A stretch of 64,000 nucleotides of DNA from assembly GCA_051656605.1 (NCBI GenBank), contig JBOGCF010000044.1, forward strand, positions 1 through 64,000. The letters are read 5' to 3'. This stretch comes from UBA12018 sp051656605 (GTDB taxonomy: Bacteria; Bacteroidota; Bacteroidia; Bacteroidales; CAMTPD01). Within the stretch, counting starts at the first letter, position 1, and the number at the start of each line of letters is the position of its first letter. The position numbers and the translations under genes were made by a program. The notes below the pieces were generated by a model that saw only the letters and a list, made by a program, of their open reading frames with translations, did no database searches and was not told where the DNA came from. Shown piece by piece: positions 41,301 through 50,430 of the stretch.

Positions 41301-41345
41301 TCTAGAAAATTTCTAAATGTATCATTTTTTTTAAAGTAAAAGATT

Positions 41346-42398
41346 ATGAGAAAATTATTAATGAGTGCGCTTATCGGGACAATTATGATGAGTGCTTGCT
41401 CTGAAAATCAGTCTGACGACATTGTAGAGTCTAACAAAATTACAATTGACGCATTCGTGCCTAAGATGCTAAAAGGCGATGACGCAACAGCTACAACTAT
41501 GGCAAACGGGATAGGTGTTTATGCCTATAAAACCGGGACTCCGTATACGACTCCTTTTATGAATGACATTGATTTTAAGAAAGGGAGTAGTTATTGGGGA
41601 TCAACTCCTACGTATTACTGGCCAGAATATAACTTGGATTTTTTTGGATACTATCCGTATGCAGTAAAACCTACGAATGCAAGTGAACCTACCAAGTTTG
41701 CATATACCGTTGCAGCAGATACAAAAGATCAGTCTGATGTTGTTGCCGCATATACCGGAAATCAAAATAAAAACGTGGTACAAATGCAATTTCACCACGC
41801 TTTGTCGAAAATTAATTTTGTCATTACATCTTACAAAAACTCAGGATTAAATATCGATGTGAATTCCATCGCAATTAAAAATATTCCGATGAATGCCGAC
41901 TTTACTCTTGAAACAGCAGCTACTGAGGTTCCTAATTTCTTTACGGTAACCAATCAAGGAGCTGCTACCGGAACTGCTACATTGACAAATACTCCGGCTA
42001 TTAAAGTGCAATCATCTGCAGACAATGTATCATCAAATTTGATATCCGGGATGTATCTGATTCCTCAAACATTGGTAAATTGGTCTTATACCGATACTAA
42101 AGCTTATCCGCTTAAAGGCTCGTATATCAATCTAAATGCCTCTCTTTCCGGTGTTACAGATTATACAGGAAATATTGCCATACCGATTACAACAGTAAAA
42201 TGGGAACCCGGCTATAGCTACACTTATAATATTGTATTCGGTAATGAAACCGGTAGTACCGGTGGTGGTGGTTACAACCCTGATAAGAGTACCGATGGCG
42301 GTAATAAACCGGAACAAGTACTACAACCTATCCAGGTAAATGTTTCTGTTGATGAATGGACAGACATTGTACCTACTATTCCTCCGGTAGTATTGTAA
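41346..42398 (+). CDS. Fimbrillin family (Mfa-like) lipoprotein
   Basis: 350 residues. Signal ALIGTIMMSACSENQ with the lipobox Cys near residue 18. The fimbrillin N-terminal domain shows GIGVYAYKTG, YWPEYNLDFFGYYPYAV, DVVAAYTGNQN, QMQFHHALSKINFVI; the second domain shows GMYLIPQTLVNW, WEPGYSYTYNIVFG and the terminal strand VNVSVDEWTDI. This is the likely stalk or accessory pilin of the operon; its end (GGGGYNP linker and DEW motif) resembles that of the DUF5119 gene. A strong terminator follows. Confidence 0.9.
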   Translation: MRKLLMSALIGTIMMSACSENQSDDIVESNKITIDAFVPKMLKGDDATATTMANGIGVYAYKTGTPYTTPFMNDIDFKKGSSYWGSTPTYYWPEYNLDFFGYYPYAVKPTNASEPTKFAYTVAADTKDQSDVVAAYTGNQNKNVVQMQFHHALSKINFVITSYKNSGLNIDVNSIAIKNIPMNADFTLETAATEVPNFFTVTNQGAATGTATLTNTPAIKVQSSADNVSSNLISGMYLIPQTLVNWSYTDTKAYPLKGSYINLNASLSGVTDYTGNIAIPITTVKWEPGYSYTYNIVFGNETGSTGGGGYNPDKSTDGGNKPEQVLQPIQVNVSVDEWTDIVPTIPPVVL

Positions 42399-42423
42399 AA
42401 TTTAATGATTCTAATCTAAACGG

Positions 42424-42476
42424 AAACACACTCCGCTGTTCTTTTTTCGTAGAACAACGGAGTGTGTTTGTTTTTT
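42424..42476 (+). terminator. Terminator of the fimbrial operon
   Basis: AAACACACTCCG/CGGAGTGTGTTT with an inner TGTTCT/AGAACA stem, followed by GTTTTTT. Very stable and 25 bp after the last fimbrial stop. Confidence 0.9.
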
Positions 42477-42595
42477 ACCTCATCACTTTGCATATTTCCT
42501 CAACAATGCTTTTATTTTATGCCATTTTTCTAAATTGAGTTGTAAATTGCGCCTTCGAACTGAAATAGATAGTTATTCGTAAACCATTTAATTCT

Positions 42596-43432
42596 ATGGA
42601 GTATAAATTAAGCACCCAACTAAACGGTTGTGTCGCGATGACAACAAACTTTCACGAAAACAAAGAGCTTGCTCACGACCATAGTTTGTATAAATTCTTT
42701 TGGGTACAAACCGGTACCCTTACTATGATCATCGACCACATTGAAGTTTTACTAGAGAAGGATGAAATCATCTCTTTAACTCCCCTACAGCATATCCGGA
42801 TTAAAGAAGTGAATGGCACCTATCTTTGCTTGGCTTTCAATAGCAACTTTTATTGCATTTTTGGTCACGATAATGAAGTTTCGTGCAATGGCTTGCTGTT
42901 TCATGGTTCTTCAAATATCATGCGTATTCAACTAACGCCGGAGGAATCGGAACGATTGCATAGTATTTCATCAATCTTCAGAGATGAATGTGTAGTGCAG
43001 GATAGCTTGCAGGAAGAAATGCTTCGTATTGTTTTAAAACGGTTTATCATTACTTGTACCCGGGTTGCCCGCAAACGGTTCGCTGTGACAGAAGAAAAAG
43101 AGAAGAGTTTTGACTTGATTCGCCAATTTTATGTTTTGGTAGATACTCACTTTAAAGAAAAGAAGCAAGTACGAGATTATGCAGAGATGTTATATAGATC
43201 TCCCAAAACACTTTCGAACTTATTCCTTGAATATGACTTACCCAGCCCTCTAAAGGTAATTCACGATCGTATCGACGTAGAAGCAAAACGCTTACTCTTA
43301 TACACTAACAAAACGGCCAAAGAAATTGCCGACATATTGAATTTTGATGATCTTCCTACATTCAGCCGCTTCTTTAAGAAAATGAATGGCGAAAGTATTT
43401 CCGAGTTTCGCAAACGAGAGAAAAGGGATTAA
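42596..43432 (+). CDS. AraC family regulator, RclR-like by context
   Basis: 278 residues. N-terminal cupin-like region (VQTGTLTMIIDHIEVLLEKD, IISLTPLQHIRIKEVNG) and two helix-turn-helix motifs at the C-terminus (RDYAEMLYRSPKTLSNLFLE; KEIADILNFDDLPTFSRFFK). It sits just before DUF417 and RclA-like genes, the same set as E. coli rclR with rclABC, in which RclR is a reactive-chlorine-sensing activator using cysteines. Here C17, C93, C101 and several later cysteines are present but not aligned by me. Direct repeats overlapping its stop codon may be its binding sites. Function by context is inference. Confidence 0.85.
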   Translation: MEYKLSTQLNGCVAMTTNFHENKELAHDHSLYKFFWVQTGTLTMIIDHIEVLLEKDEIISLTPLQHIRIKEVNGTYLCLAFNSNFYCIFGHDNEVSCNGLLFHGSSNIMRIQLTPEESERLHSISSIFRDECVVQDSLQEEMLRIVLKRFIITCTRVARKRFAVTEEKEKSFDLIRQFYVLVDTHFKEKKQVRDYAEMLYRSPKTLSNLFLEYDLPSPLKVIHDRIDVEAKRLLLYTNKTAKEIADILNFDDLPTFSRFFKKMNGESISEFRKREKRD

Positions 43433-43459
43433 TTGCCAACCTTAACAGTAAAATTGCCA
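43431..43459 (+). promoter_or_regulatory. Putative AraC-type operator: direct repeats AATTGCCA
   Basis: AATTGCCA occurs at 43431-43438 and 43452-43459, 21 bp apart (two helical turns), in the short gap between the AraC-type gene and the DUF417 gene. Same-face half-sites are typical for AraC proteins. The first copy overlaps the regulator's stop codon. Confidence 0.5.
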
Positions 43460-43521
43460 TTTTCTGAGCAAGCACGAAGAGCGATCTTTGCACTATAAAT
43501 AATAATAAAAAAACACGTATT

Positions 43522-44112
43522 ATGAAGGCAAAATTATCTTCGTTGTTTGTTCTATTCTTGAACAAAGCAGCTTCGGCTCAAAAGTTGGGAATTAACTTGA
43601 TAAGAATCGCGATTCTTATCATTTTTGTTTGGATAGGCGGACTGAAGTTTTGGAATTACGAGGCGGAAGGAATTGTTCCTTTTGTTGCCAACAGTCCTTT
43701 TATGAGTTTCTTTTATTCAAACAAATCTCCTGAATATAAAGAGTATAAACTAAAAGAAGGTGAATTTGATCAGAAAAAGCACGAGTGGCACAAACAAAAT
43801 AACACCTATCTTTTTTCATACGGATTGGGCACATTGATTGTAATGATTGGTGTACTTACATTCTTAGGTATGTTTTGGCCGAGAGTGGGACTGATAGGAA
43901 CTTCCCTGGCAATTATTATGACACTGGGAACACTATCGTTTCTGATCACTACGCCTGAGGTTTGGGTTCCGGATTTGGGTAGCGGAGAACATGGATTCCC
44001 TTTACTGACCGGCGCCGGCCGACTTGTTATTAAAGATACTGCAATCTTAGCCGGGGCTGTCGTTGTACTTTCTGATTGTGCTCAACGAGTATTAAAGCAA
44101 TTAAAGAAATGA
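43522..44112 (+). CDS. DUF417 (YkgB/RclC-like) inner-membrane protein
   Basis: 196 residues with four membrane helices. RIAILIIFVWIGGLKFWNYE is the DUF417 hallmark (FxWIGxLKFxxYEAxGI), followed by PFVANSPFMSFFY, and the late GLGTLIVMIGVLTFLGMFWP and TTPEVWV. E. coli RclC, the homologue, is needed for survival of reactive chlorine. The protein here has a 40-residue charged loop (SPEYKEYKLKEGEFDQKKHE). It is 4 bp before the RclA-like gene. Confidence 0.9.
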   Translation: MKAKLSSLFVLFLNKAASAQKLGINLIRIAILIIFVWIGGLKFWNYEAEGIVPFVANSPFMSFFYSNKSPEYKEYKLKEGEFDQKKHEWHKQNNTYLFSYGLGTLIVMIGVLTFLGMFWPRVGLIGTSLAIIMTLGTLSFLITTPEVWVPDLGSGEHGFPLLTGAGRLVIKDTAILAGAVVVLSDCAQRVLKQLKK

Positions 44113-44116
44113 TACT

Positions 44117-45487
44117 ATGGAAGTATTTTATGCAATTATTATCGGTTTTGGTAAAGGTGGAAAAACCCTTGCTGCCGAATTTTCAAAACACAACAAAAAG
44201 GTTGCTGTCATAGAACGATCTACTCAAATGTATGGTGGTACTTGTATTAATATCGGTTGTATTCCTACAAAAACATTGGTTCACCAAGCCAAATTGGCTT
44301 CAGAAATGCAGATGAATTCTTTTGCCCAAAAACAGGCTTTCTACGCTAAAGCAATTCAAATAAAGGAGTCCGTTGTGGAGACTCTGCGCGACAAAAATTA
44401 TCACAATCTGGCAGATAATCCCAATATTACAGTCTTCAATGGTATCGGTTCTTTTGTGTCGCCAAAGGTGGTGCGCGTAAGCAATCTTAATGGCGAGATT
44501 TTATTACAATCGGATATAGTCATTATCAATACCGGAGCAGAAACTATTGTTCCTCCTATTGAGGGAGTAAAAGAGAATCCATTTGTGTATACAAGTACAT
44601 CGATCATGGAGCTAAAGCAGCTCCCAAAACAGTTGATCATTGTAGGTGGTGGATATATCGGTTTGGAGTTTGCATCGATTTATGCGTCGTTTGGTTCTGC
44701 TGTTACTGTTTTGGAGGGATCTTCAGAACTAGTACCGCGTGAAGATCGCGACATTGCTGTTGCTGTAAAAAAAGCATTGGAGAAGAAAGATATTCGTTTC
44801 CGCATGAATGCTCAAGTGCAATCAATTTCGCATTTTGAGAAGGAAGCAACCGTAACATATCTTGATACGGCAACGAATAAGGTTATTTCACTTCGAGGTG
44901 ATGCTGTTTTACTGGCTACGGGACGTAAACCCAATACACAGGATTTGAACTTACAGGCAGCAGGTGTTATGGTAGATGAGCGTGGAGCGATTAAAGTGGA
45001 TGATCATTTGAGAACAACTCAACCCAATATCTGGGCAATTGGTGATGTAAAGGGCGGCTTACAGTTTACCTATATATCGTTAGACGATTATCGTATTATC
45101 CGAGATTATTTATTTGGCAACCACACGCGCACAACAAAAGATCGAGTACCCGTAAGCTACTCTGTTTTTATAGATCCACCTCTCTCCCACATCGGACTGA
45201 ACGAAACGGAGGCCATACGTCATAATAAAAATATTCGTGTAAAAACAGTGCCGGTAACTGCAATACCAAGAGCTAAAACACTAGGCGAAACAGAAGGTTT
45301 ACTTAAAGCCGTAATGGATGCGGAAACTAATAAAATACTAGGATGTACGTTGTTTGCACCCGAATCGAGTGAAGTCATTAATTTTGTAGCATTGGCGATG
45401 AAGCAAGATCTCGACGCCTCTGATATAAGAGATTTTATCTTTACTCACCCAAGCATGAGTGAAGCCCTAAATGATTTATTTGCATAG
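44117..45487 (+). CDS. RclA-like pyridine nucleotide-disulfide oxidoreductase
   Basis: 456 residues. FAD motif IIIGFGKGGKTLA, redox pair C43/C48 in GGTCINIGCIPTKTL (the same spacing as E. coli RclA C43/C48), NAD domain VGGGYIGLEFASIYASFGSA, second FAD motif WAIGDVKGGLQFTYISLDDY, C-terminal FTHPSMSEALNDLF. E. coli RclA is a copper(II) reductase protecting against hypochlorous acid. RclA-specific traits here are the GFGKGGKT start and the Q-F-TYIS-DD-Y-R-I run, unlike dihydrolipoyl dehydrogenase (compare lpdA at the window start). With DUF417 it makes a two-gene unit. Confidence 0.9.
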   Translation: MEVFYAIIIGFGKGGKTLAAEFSKHNKKVAVIERSTQMYGGTCINIGCIPTKTLVHQAKLASEMQMNSFAQKQAFYAKAIQIKESVVETLRDKNYHNLADNPNITVFNGIGSFVSPKVVRVSNLNGEILLQSDIVIINTGAETIVPPIEGVKENPFVYTSTSIMELKQLPKQLIIVGGGYIGLEFASIYASFGSAVTVLEGSSELVPREDRDIAVAVKKALEKKDIRFRMNAQVQSISHFEKEATVTYLDTATNKVISLRGDAVLLATGRKPNTQDLNLQAAGVMVDERGAIKVDDHLRTTQPNIWAIGDVKGGLQFTYISLDDYRIIRDYLFGNHTRTTKDRVPVSYSVFIDPPLSHIGLNETEAIRHNKNIRVKTVPVTAIPRAKTLGETEGLLKAVMDAETNKILGCTLFAPESSEVINFVALAMKQDLDASDIRDFIFTHPSMSEALNDLFA

Positions 45488-45561
45488 ATAAAAGTAGGAA
45501 TCTAGACATCCATAAAAACAATGTGCGGCTTTGGTGGTTTTATTATTAAAATAAATCAACA

Positions 45562-46140
45562 ATGAAAAAAGTTCTAGTTTCTTTATGCATGTTAGGTACG
45601 GGGTTTCTTGTGGGATGCTCTACACCTACGCTTGTAAATAGTCATGTGTATCAGAATCAAAATCTATCGGTAATACAAACGTATCGTATTGTGAAACCTT
45701 CGGAAGGTGCTTTGCCTGCTCCGATGACACAAACCGAGTATGACTATATCGCTAGTGCCATACGCACGCAAATGAGTGAACGTGGATATACCGAGTCGGA
45801 TACATCGAGTTATATGATCAACTTCGGATTAACGAGTAAAGTAAAGGCATCTAATTATTTTGTTCCGGGCGAACAACCGCTTGCTGCTTACTTGGGTAGT
45901 TACATTTATCCACGCAACAATTACTGGCCATATTATTATCAGAATGGCAATACGGTAACTGAGGTATATCGCGAAGGTGTTTTGATCATGGATATCGTTG
46001 ATGCAGCAAATAAGAATATTCTATACACTGCTTCTGTTGAAGGTGTAATGGATACGAACAACAATCAGTTTAACAGTGCTTCAACCGTTGACAAAGCTGT
46101 TGCGAAATTATTTGCAAACTTTCCTGCAAAAGCAAACTAA
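45562..46140 (+). CDS. DUF4136 lipoprotein
   Basis: 192 residues. Signal LCMLGTGFLVGCSTP with lipobox Cys at about 19. The DUF4136 pattern runs through LSVIQTYRIVKPSEG, TEYDYIASAIRTQMSERGYT, and late REGVLIMDIVDAANKNILYT and STVDKAVAKLFANFPAK. It is a periplasmic or outer-membrane lipoprotein of unknown function, widespread in Bacteroidota. It is 75 bp after the RclA-like gene and may be co-transcribed; no terminator was seen between them. Confidence 0.88.
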   Translation: MKKVLVSLCMLGTGFLVGCSTPTLVNSHVYQNQNLSVIQTYRIVKPSEGALPAPMTQTEYDYIASAIRTQMSERGYTESDTSSYMINFGLTSKVKASNYFVPGEQPLAAYLGSYIYPRNNYWPYYYQNGNTVTEVYREGVLIMDIVDAANKNILYTASVEGVMDTNNNQFNSASTVDKAVAKLFANFPAKAN

Positions 46141-46175
46141 TCGCATATAATAAGAGAACATTCCTATAAAATAAC

Positions 46176-46217
46176 AAGGCCGTGATCTTCACTATACGAG
46201 TGATTGATCACGGCCTT
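46176..46217. terminator. Bidirectional terminator
   Basis: AAGGCCGTGATC/GATCACGGCCTT, perfect 12-bp stem around an 18-base loop, followed by TTGTTTT on the plus strand and by TTGTTATTTTATAG on the minus strand, between the converging DUF4136 and GH31 genes. Confidence 0.85.
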
Positions 46218-46245
46218 TTGTTTTACCTTATTACTATATCTGTTA

Positions 46246-49200
46246 TCAGAATGTTACATAGTTTAGGTCTTTATCGACAAGGTAGCCATCGATTGGTTTG
46301 AGGTCGAACTTCACGTTGCGACGTGCTTTCAACTTCAACACAAACAAGTCTGCCGTTCCTTCCAATGCTTCTTTCTTACCTACGTTTACAAAGGTTGGAT
46401 ACAACGCTTTGGTTCCGTTGGTGTGTAAGCGGTCGTTGGTTAGATTTTCCATCGCCTTGATTCCGATTGGCTCTACCGTTACAAACTCGTAATCTTGCGG
46501 ATTGTATGGCAAAGCAAAGCTCAATGCATTAACCGACTGTAGGTCTGTTCCTTTTACAAGGATCTCTACTACGTCTCCGGCATTGTATGCTTTCTTTGGT
46601 GTAGAGATTTGCAATGTTCCTGCTACTTTACCGATCGAATCTTTGGCTGCTCCGCCGTCGCAACGAGTTGCAACTACCGAGATGTCGTATGCATCGATCA
46701 GGTCGTTTTTGTTCAAGTCGCCATTGCTAATATACCCTTCAAAGTCGGCATCACCACGACGAAGACCTGTATAGTTCATGTATGAGGTAAGGTCGTTGCG
46801 GTTGATCAAACGGTCGTTGTTGATATCGCCCGGAATATAGCTTTCTGTACCCGGAACTTTGAATACATACATTTCGCGGCCAGACCCATAGTCTCCTACA
46901 GCCTCAGTTACATTCAGCTTGATGTAACGTACGGTAGGATTACCTTTGAACGTAAATACTTTCTCTTCCGTATCTGCAGCCCAGTCGAATGCGCCTGCAT
47001 CGGTCCAGTTTTCACGGTCCATACTGTAAGATACCGTTCCTTTTTTCAAGATGCCGTTACCACGCTCACCTCTTGGCAAATAGTGGAACTTATCGAGTTG
47101 ATTGATGGTATTCAAGTCTACAATCATTTCGAACGGAACAGCATTGGTACTCCATTTGGTATGCCATGTATTGCTTTCGTCGAAGTCGAATAGTTTGTTC
47201 ACCCCTTGACCACCTTGATTTGCTGCTGATGTTTGAGCAGTAATGCCTTTAATCGCAAACTCAAGTGGATTCGATTTCGTAGTCGCATTGAAGGTAGTCC
47301 AGTCTGACACGCCATCTTTGTTTACGGCACGTACTTTAAATGTGTACGGTGTTTCAGCCTGAAGATCTTCGAACAACAGCTCTGTATCTTTGATAGTCGA
47401 ATAAAGCATGTTGTTGAATTCGATCTCGTAATAATCGGCATTATCCACTTTAGCCCAAGTTGGCTTCATGGTGTATGCTTCAGTATTTTCTTCGGTAACG
47501 ACAGCTTGCTGAGGAGCTGAAAGTGCACCGGTTTTTACGCGATGTGTATCGGCTGGAGCAAACTCAAAGCTTTCCACCGTAACTACGGTTGGAGCGGCAG
47601 TAATATCAGCAGCAGCCAATTTCACCATCACTTGCGGATTCTTCTTGATCTCCACAGTGGCAAATTCGCTTCCCGCAGTGGCAAACTTATTCAGGTTTGG
47701 CGACGGATTGTAGAAGTATACGTTGGTGCCTTTGTTGAAAGCATCCTCGGTGGTAACTTCCGTAAGCTTCACCGTTTGCTTGCCCACTTTAGCCGTTACC
47801 TTTTTCGGTTTGCGCGTTGTATTGATTCTAAACTCGGTTGCTTTGTTTTTCTCGAAGCCGTCGAACGAACCTTTGGCCGGATGTACCGTGATTACCGCAT
47901 TGTTCTTTTTGTCTACGTTGCTTTCGATCAATGTAACGGCCGATTTACCTTGACGGTATTGCTCGGTAAGACCGTCATCGTCATACTCCAAGAACGAACT
48001 TGATCCGAAAGGATAGATTTCGTAGATACGCAATCCTTTGTTGATCTCGGCTACGTTGTTGTTTGGATTTACCATCGGGATGATTGCACCGTTCTTTACA
48101 AATACCGGCAGTTTCCAGATTGGTGCATCGAAGTTATTAATGATACGGTTGCCTTCGTATAGGTCGCCGTTGAAGTAATCGATCCAAGTACCTTCGGGCA
48201 AGTAGATGGTATTACGGATGTCGTTTCCTTTTTCATCGGCACGTGTAGGCTGATAGATCGGAGCTACCAAGAACGACGGGCCGTATAGGAATTGATATTG
48301 TGTTGATTTACCGTAGGTATAATCGTTTGGATATTCGAGGAACATAGCACGAATCATTGGCAATCCGTCTACCGACTCTTCCGCAATGCTGTATGCATAA
48401 GGCATCAGCTCCGATTTGAGTTTGAGGTAGTGACGATTGATCGATGTAGCCGGTTCGCCCAATGCATGCGGATACTTTTCGTTCGATCCCCAACCGTCCA
48501 TATTCAGTTCCATCGGTGTCCAGGTTTTCCATTGGAAGTCGCGGATGTTTACAACCGGATTCTTTCCGCCAAAGATACCATCCATATCGGAAGTGATGTT
48601 AGGCTGACCCGAGAGTCCCGATCCGATGTAGGTAGGAATGTGGAAACGGATGTATTCCCATACACCGCCCGACTGGTCGCCACTCCATACTCCGGCATAG
48701 CGTTGCGTTCCTGCCCATCCGTCGAGCGAGATGATAAACGGACGTGCATCGTTACCGTAGTAAGTCATAATTTGGGCTACATCGGTGATCCCGTTGAGAC
48801 CAAAAGAGTACCCTGCTCCTACCCATGCTACGTCTGTTTTCAATACGCGCACACCGGCATCTTTTACTTCTTTCACGATGTCGCGTTGAAGCAATGCACT
48901 GATTTCCGGTTTCGGATGCAGGTCTGATTGTGTCCAAAGTCCAATCTCTACCCCTTTGCTATGCGCATAGTCTGCCAAACTCTTTAAATTGGCAATGTTT
49001 CCGTCTACGGTTTCCGTTTGTCCGTAACCAGCACCGTATCCGTCATTTGGCAACAACCACCCGATCGGCATATCGTGATTGAGGTAACGATCTATTACGG
49101 CACGTGCCGAGAACTGGTAGTTTCCTTTTTCGCCATTCAGCGATTCTTTTACGCCACCATTGTCTTTTTGTGCTTCTTTGTATCGTTTGCCATCTTCAAA

Positions 49201-50115
49201 AAGGATTCCTTTTTCGTCTTCCTTCCAGTAGTCGCGGTTGTAGGCATTGAGGTGTCCTTGATAGAAACCAAACTTCGGAAGCAGTACAGGATTGCCCGTT
49301 AGTTGATAGAAATCGTTTAACAATGGAACAGCTCCATCGTTGATCATATAGAATACATCAAGGTAGTCTGTTTCGTGGAATAGTTTTACTTGATCGGCCG
49401 CCTCAGCTCCAAAATCGTATTTCCCTTTCTTGAAGGTATGCCACATCACCCCGTAGCCATCGGTAGACCAATAATACGGTGTTGGTGAAGCTACTCCACC
49501 ATCGGTCCAACTGTTTTGATTTTCGATTGAGATTACTTTGCCTTTGTGCGAGAAGCGTCCGTTTTGCACCCCGCCACCGTAGAAGTATTCTTTCGGATTG
49601 CCTTTGAGTGTAAGGGTTACTTTTTTCTCCTCAAATTGAGCAGGAGCTACTTCCTCGAATGCAACTTCGTTGGTTTCGAGATTGGTTGCTTTGAGCAAAG
49701 ATGTTTTCTTATCAAACTCAAGCTTAGCTTTGCCGGTAGTTACAACATAAGCATTGCCATTGTCTGAGAGATCAAGCTTGGTGATGGCTCTTCTCGGATT
49801 GTTTACAAGGATAATAGCTTCGGGTTTTGCTTCAGGATTGCGGATAATGCCTCCGTTGTTATCTTGAAAAACTCTGAAAATGTTATCGCCATAGAAATCT
49901 ACCATCATTTTGCGGTTGTTGGAGAACACCAACTCTACAGTGGTAGGATTCACGATCTTGGCGCTTACGATCGATTGCGCAGTTTGCTCTGTCTGTGTGG
50001 TCGATATTGCCGCTGCACTAAGAGAGTGCACCGCAACACCAGGAGCAACAAGAGACAAACCTACAGCAAACAAAACAGATTTTCCCGGGTTGGGAACTCG
50101 TGTTTGTTTCTTCAT
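46246..50115 (-). CDS. Modular GH31 glycosidase with FN3, F5/8C (CBM32-like), dockerin and cohesin-like domains
   Basis: 1289 residues with a signal peptide. GH31 catalytic core about 45-800: TPYYWSTDGYGVMWHTFKKG, the nucleophile Asp in VLKTDVAWVGAGYSFGL (about 428), likely acid/base in VWSGDQSGG (about 480), then the DUF5110-like region (SSSFLEYDDDGLTEQY). FN3 about 860-945 (YYEIEFNNMLYSTI, YTFKVRAVNKDGVSDW). F5/8C domain about 950-1085. Type I dockerin about 1090-1150 with two calcium-type repeats (GDINNDRLINRNDL; GDLNKNDLIDAYDI). C-terminal cohesin-like domain about 1160-1289. The core resembles the GH31 subfamily that includes alpha-N-acetylgalactosaminidases, but the substrate is unproven. 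No SusC/D genes adjoin. Confidence 0.9.
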   Translation of the reverse strand: MKKQTRVPNPGKSVLFAVGLSLVAPGVAVHSLSAAAISTTQTEQTAQSIVSAKIVNPTTVELVFSNNRKMMVDFYGDNIFRVFQDNNGGIIRNPEAKPEAIILVNNPRRAITKLDLSDNGNAYVVTTGKAKLEFDKKTSLLKATNLETNEVAFEEVAPAQFEEKKVTLTLKGNPKEYFYGGGVQNGRFSHKGKVISIENQNSWTDGGVASPTPYYWSTDGYGVMWHTFKKGKYDFGAEAADQVKLFHETDYLDVFYMINDGAVPLLNDFYQLTGNPVLLPKFGFYQGHLNAYNRDYWKEDEKGILFEDGKRYKEAQKDNGGVKESLNGEKGNYQFSARAVIDRYLNHDMPIGWLLPNDGYGAGYGQTETVDGNIANLKSLADYAHSKGVEIGLWTQSDLHPKPEISALLQRDIVKEVKDAGVRVLKTDVAWVGAGYSFGLNGITDVAQIMTYYGNDARPFIISLDGWAGTQRYAGVWSGDQSGGVWEYIRFHIPTYIGSGLSGQPNITSDMDGIFGGKNPVVNIRDFQWKTWTPMELNMDGWGSNEKYPHALGEPATSINRHYLKLKSELMPYAYSIAEESVDGLPMIRAMFLEYPNDYTYGKSTQYQFLYGPSFLVAPIYQPTRADEKGNDIRNTIYLPEGTWIDYFNGDLYEGNRIINNFDAPIWKLPVFVKNGAIIPMVNPNNNVAEINKGLRIYEIYPFGSSSFLEYDDDGLTEQYRQGKSAVTLIESNVDKKNNAVITVHPAKGSFDGFEKNKATEFRINTTRKPKKVTAKVGKQTVKLTEVTTEDAFNKGTNVYFYNPSPNLNKFATAGSEFATVEIKKNPQVMVKLAAADITAAPTVVTVESFEFAPADTHRVKTGALSAPQQAVVTEENTEAYTMKPTWAKVDNADYYEIEFNNMLYSTIKDTELLFEDLQAETPYTFKVRAVNKDGVSDWTTFNATTKSNPLEFAIKGITAQTSAANQGGQGVNKLFDFDESNTWHTKWSTNAVPFEMIVDLNTINQLDKFHYLPRGERGNGILKKGTVSYSMDRENWTDAGAFDWAADTEEKVFTFKGNPTVRYIKLNVTEAVGDYGSGREMYVFKVPGTESYIPGDINNDRLINRNDLTSYMNYTGLRRGDADFEGYISNGDLNKNDLIDAYDISVVATRCDGGAAKDSIGKVAGTLQISTPKKAYNAGDVVEILVKGTDLQSVNALSFALPYNPQDYEFVTVEPIGIKAMENLTNDRLHTNGTKALYPTFVNVGKKEALEGTADLFVLKLKARRNVKFDLKPIDGYLVDKDLNYVTF

Positions 50116-50337
50116 GGTATCTATTTTAGTAAATTGTTAAAAGCATTTTTCAATGTCGCTATGAAACAAACGGGTTGTCTATTTCATATATAAAAGAATT
50201 GACGTGCGAATATAAATATTTGTCGGATACGATTGTGCTATAATACAAAATAATTTAATAATATCTTTTATAAATAAGCTCTTTGCAACCCTTGGGTTCA
50301 AGAAATAGATAGACACCAAAAAGTATTCGAGGAGATG

Positions 50338-50430
50338 GTAAAAAGTTTTCATGAAGACTTTTGCAGATATTCGTGAAGAGTATCGAGAAAGTTAGTGAAA
50401 ACTTTTTACAATGTTCGTGAAGACTTTTTT
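50338..50430. repeat. Inverted and direct repeats downstream of the GNAT gene
   Basis: GTAAAAAGTTTTCA (50338-50351) and TGAAAACTTTTTAC (50396-50409) are perfect 14-base inverted repeats with a 44-base loop. TTC(A/G)TGAAGA recurs at 50348, 50370 and 50414; two copies extend into GAAGACTTTT. The right arm overlaps the stop codon of the GNAT gene. Between 50116 and 50337 nothing else was recognised. Confidence 0.75.

Noticed and set aside
46298..49302. Several plus-strand frames inside the GH31 gene
   Set aside because: All lie opposite recognisable GH31, FN3, F5/8C and dockerin sequence.
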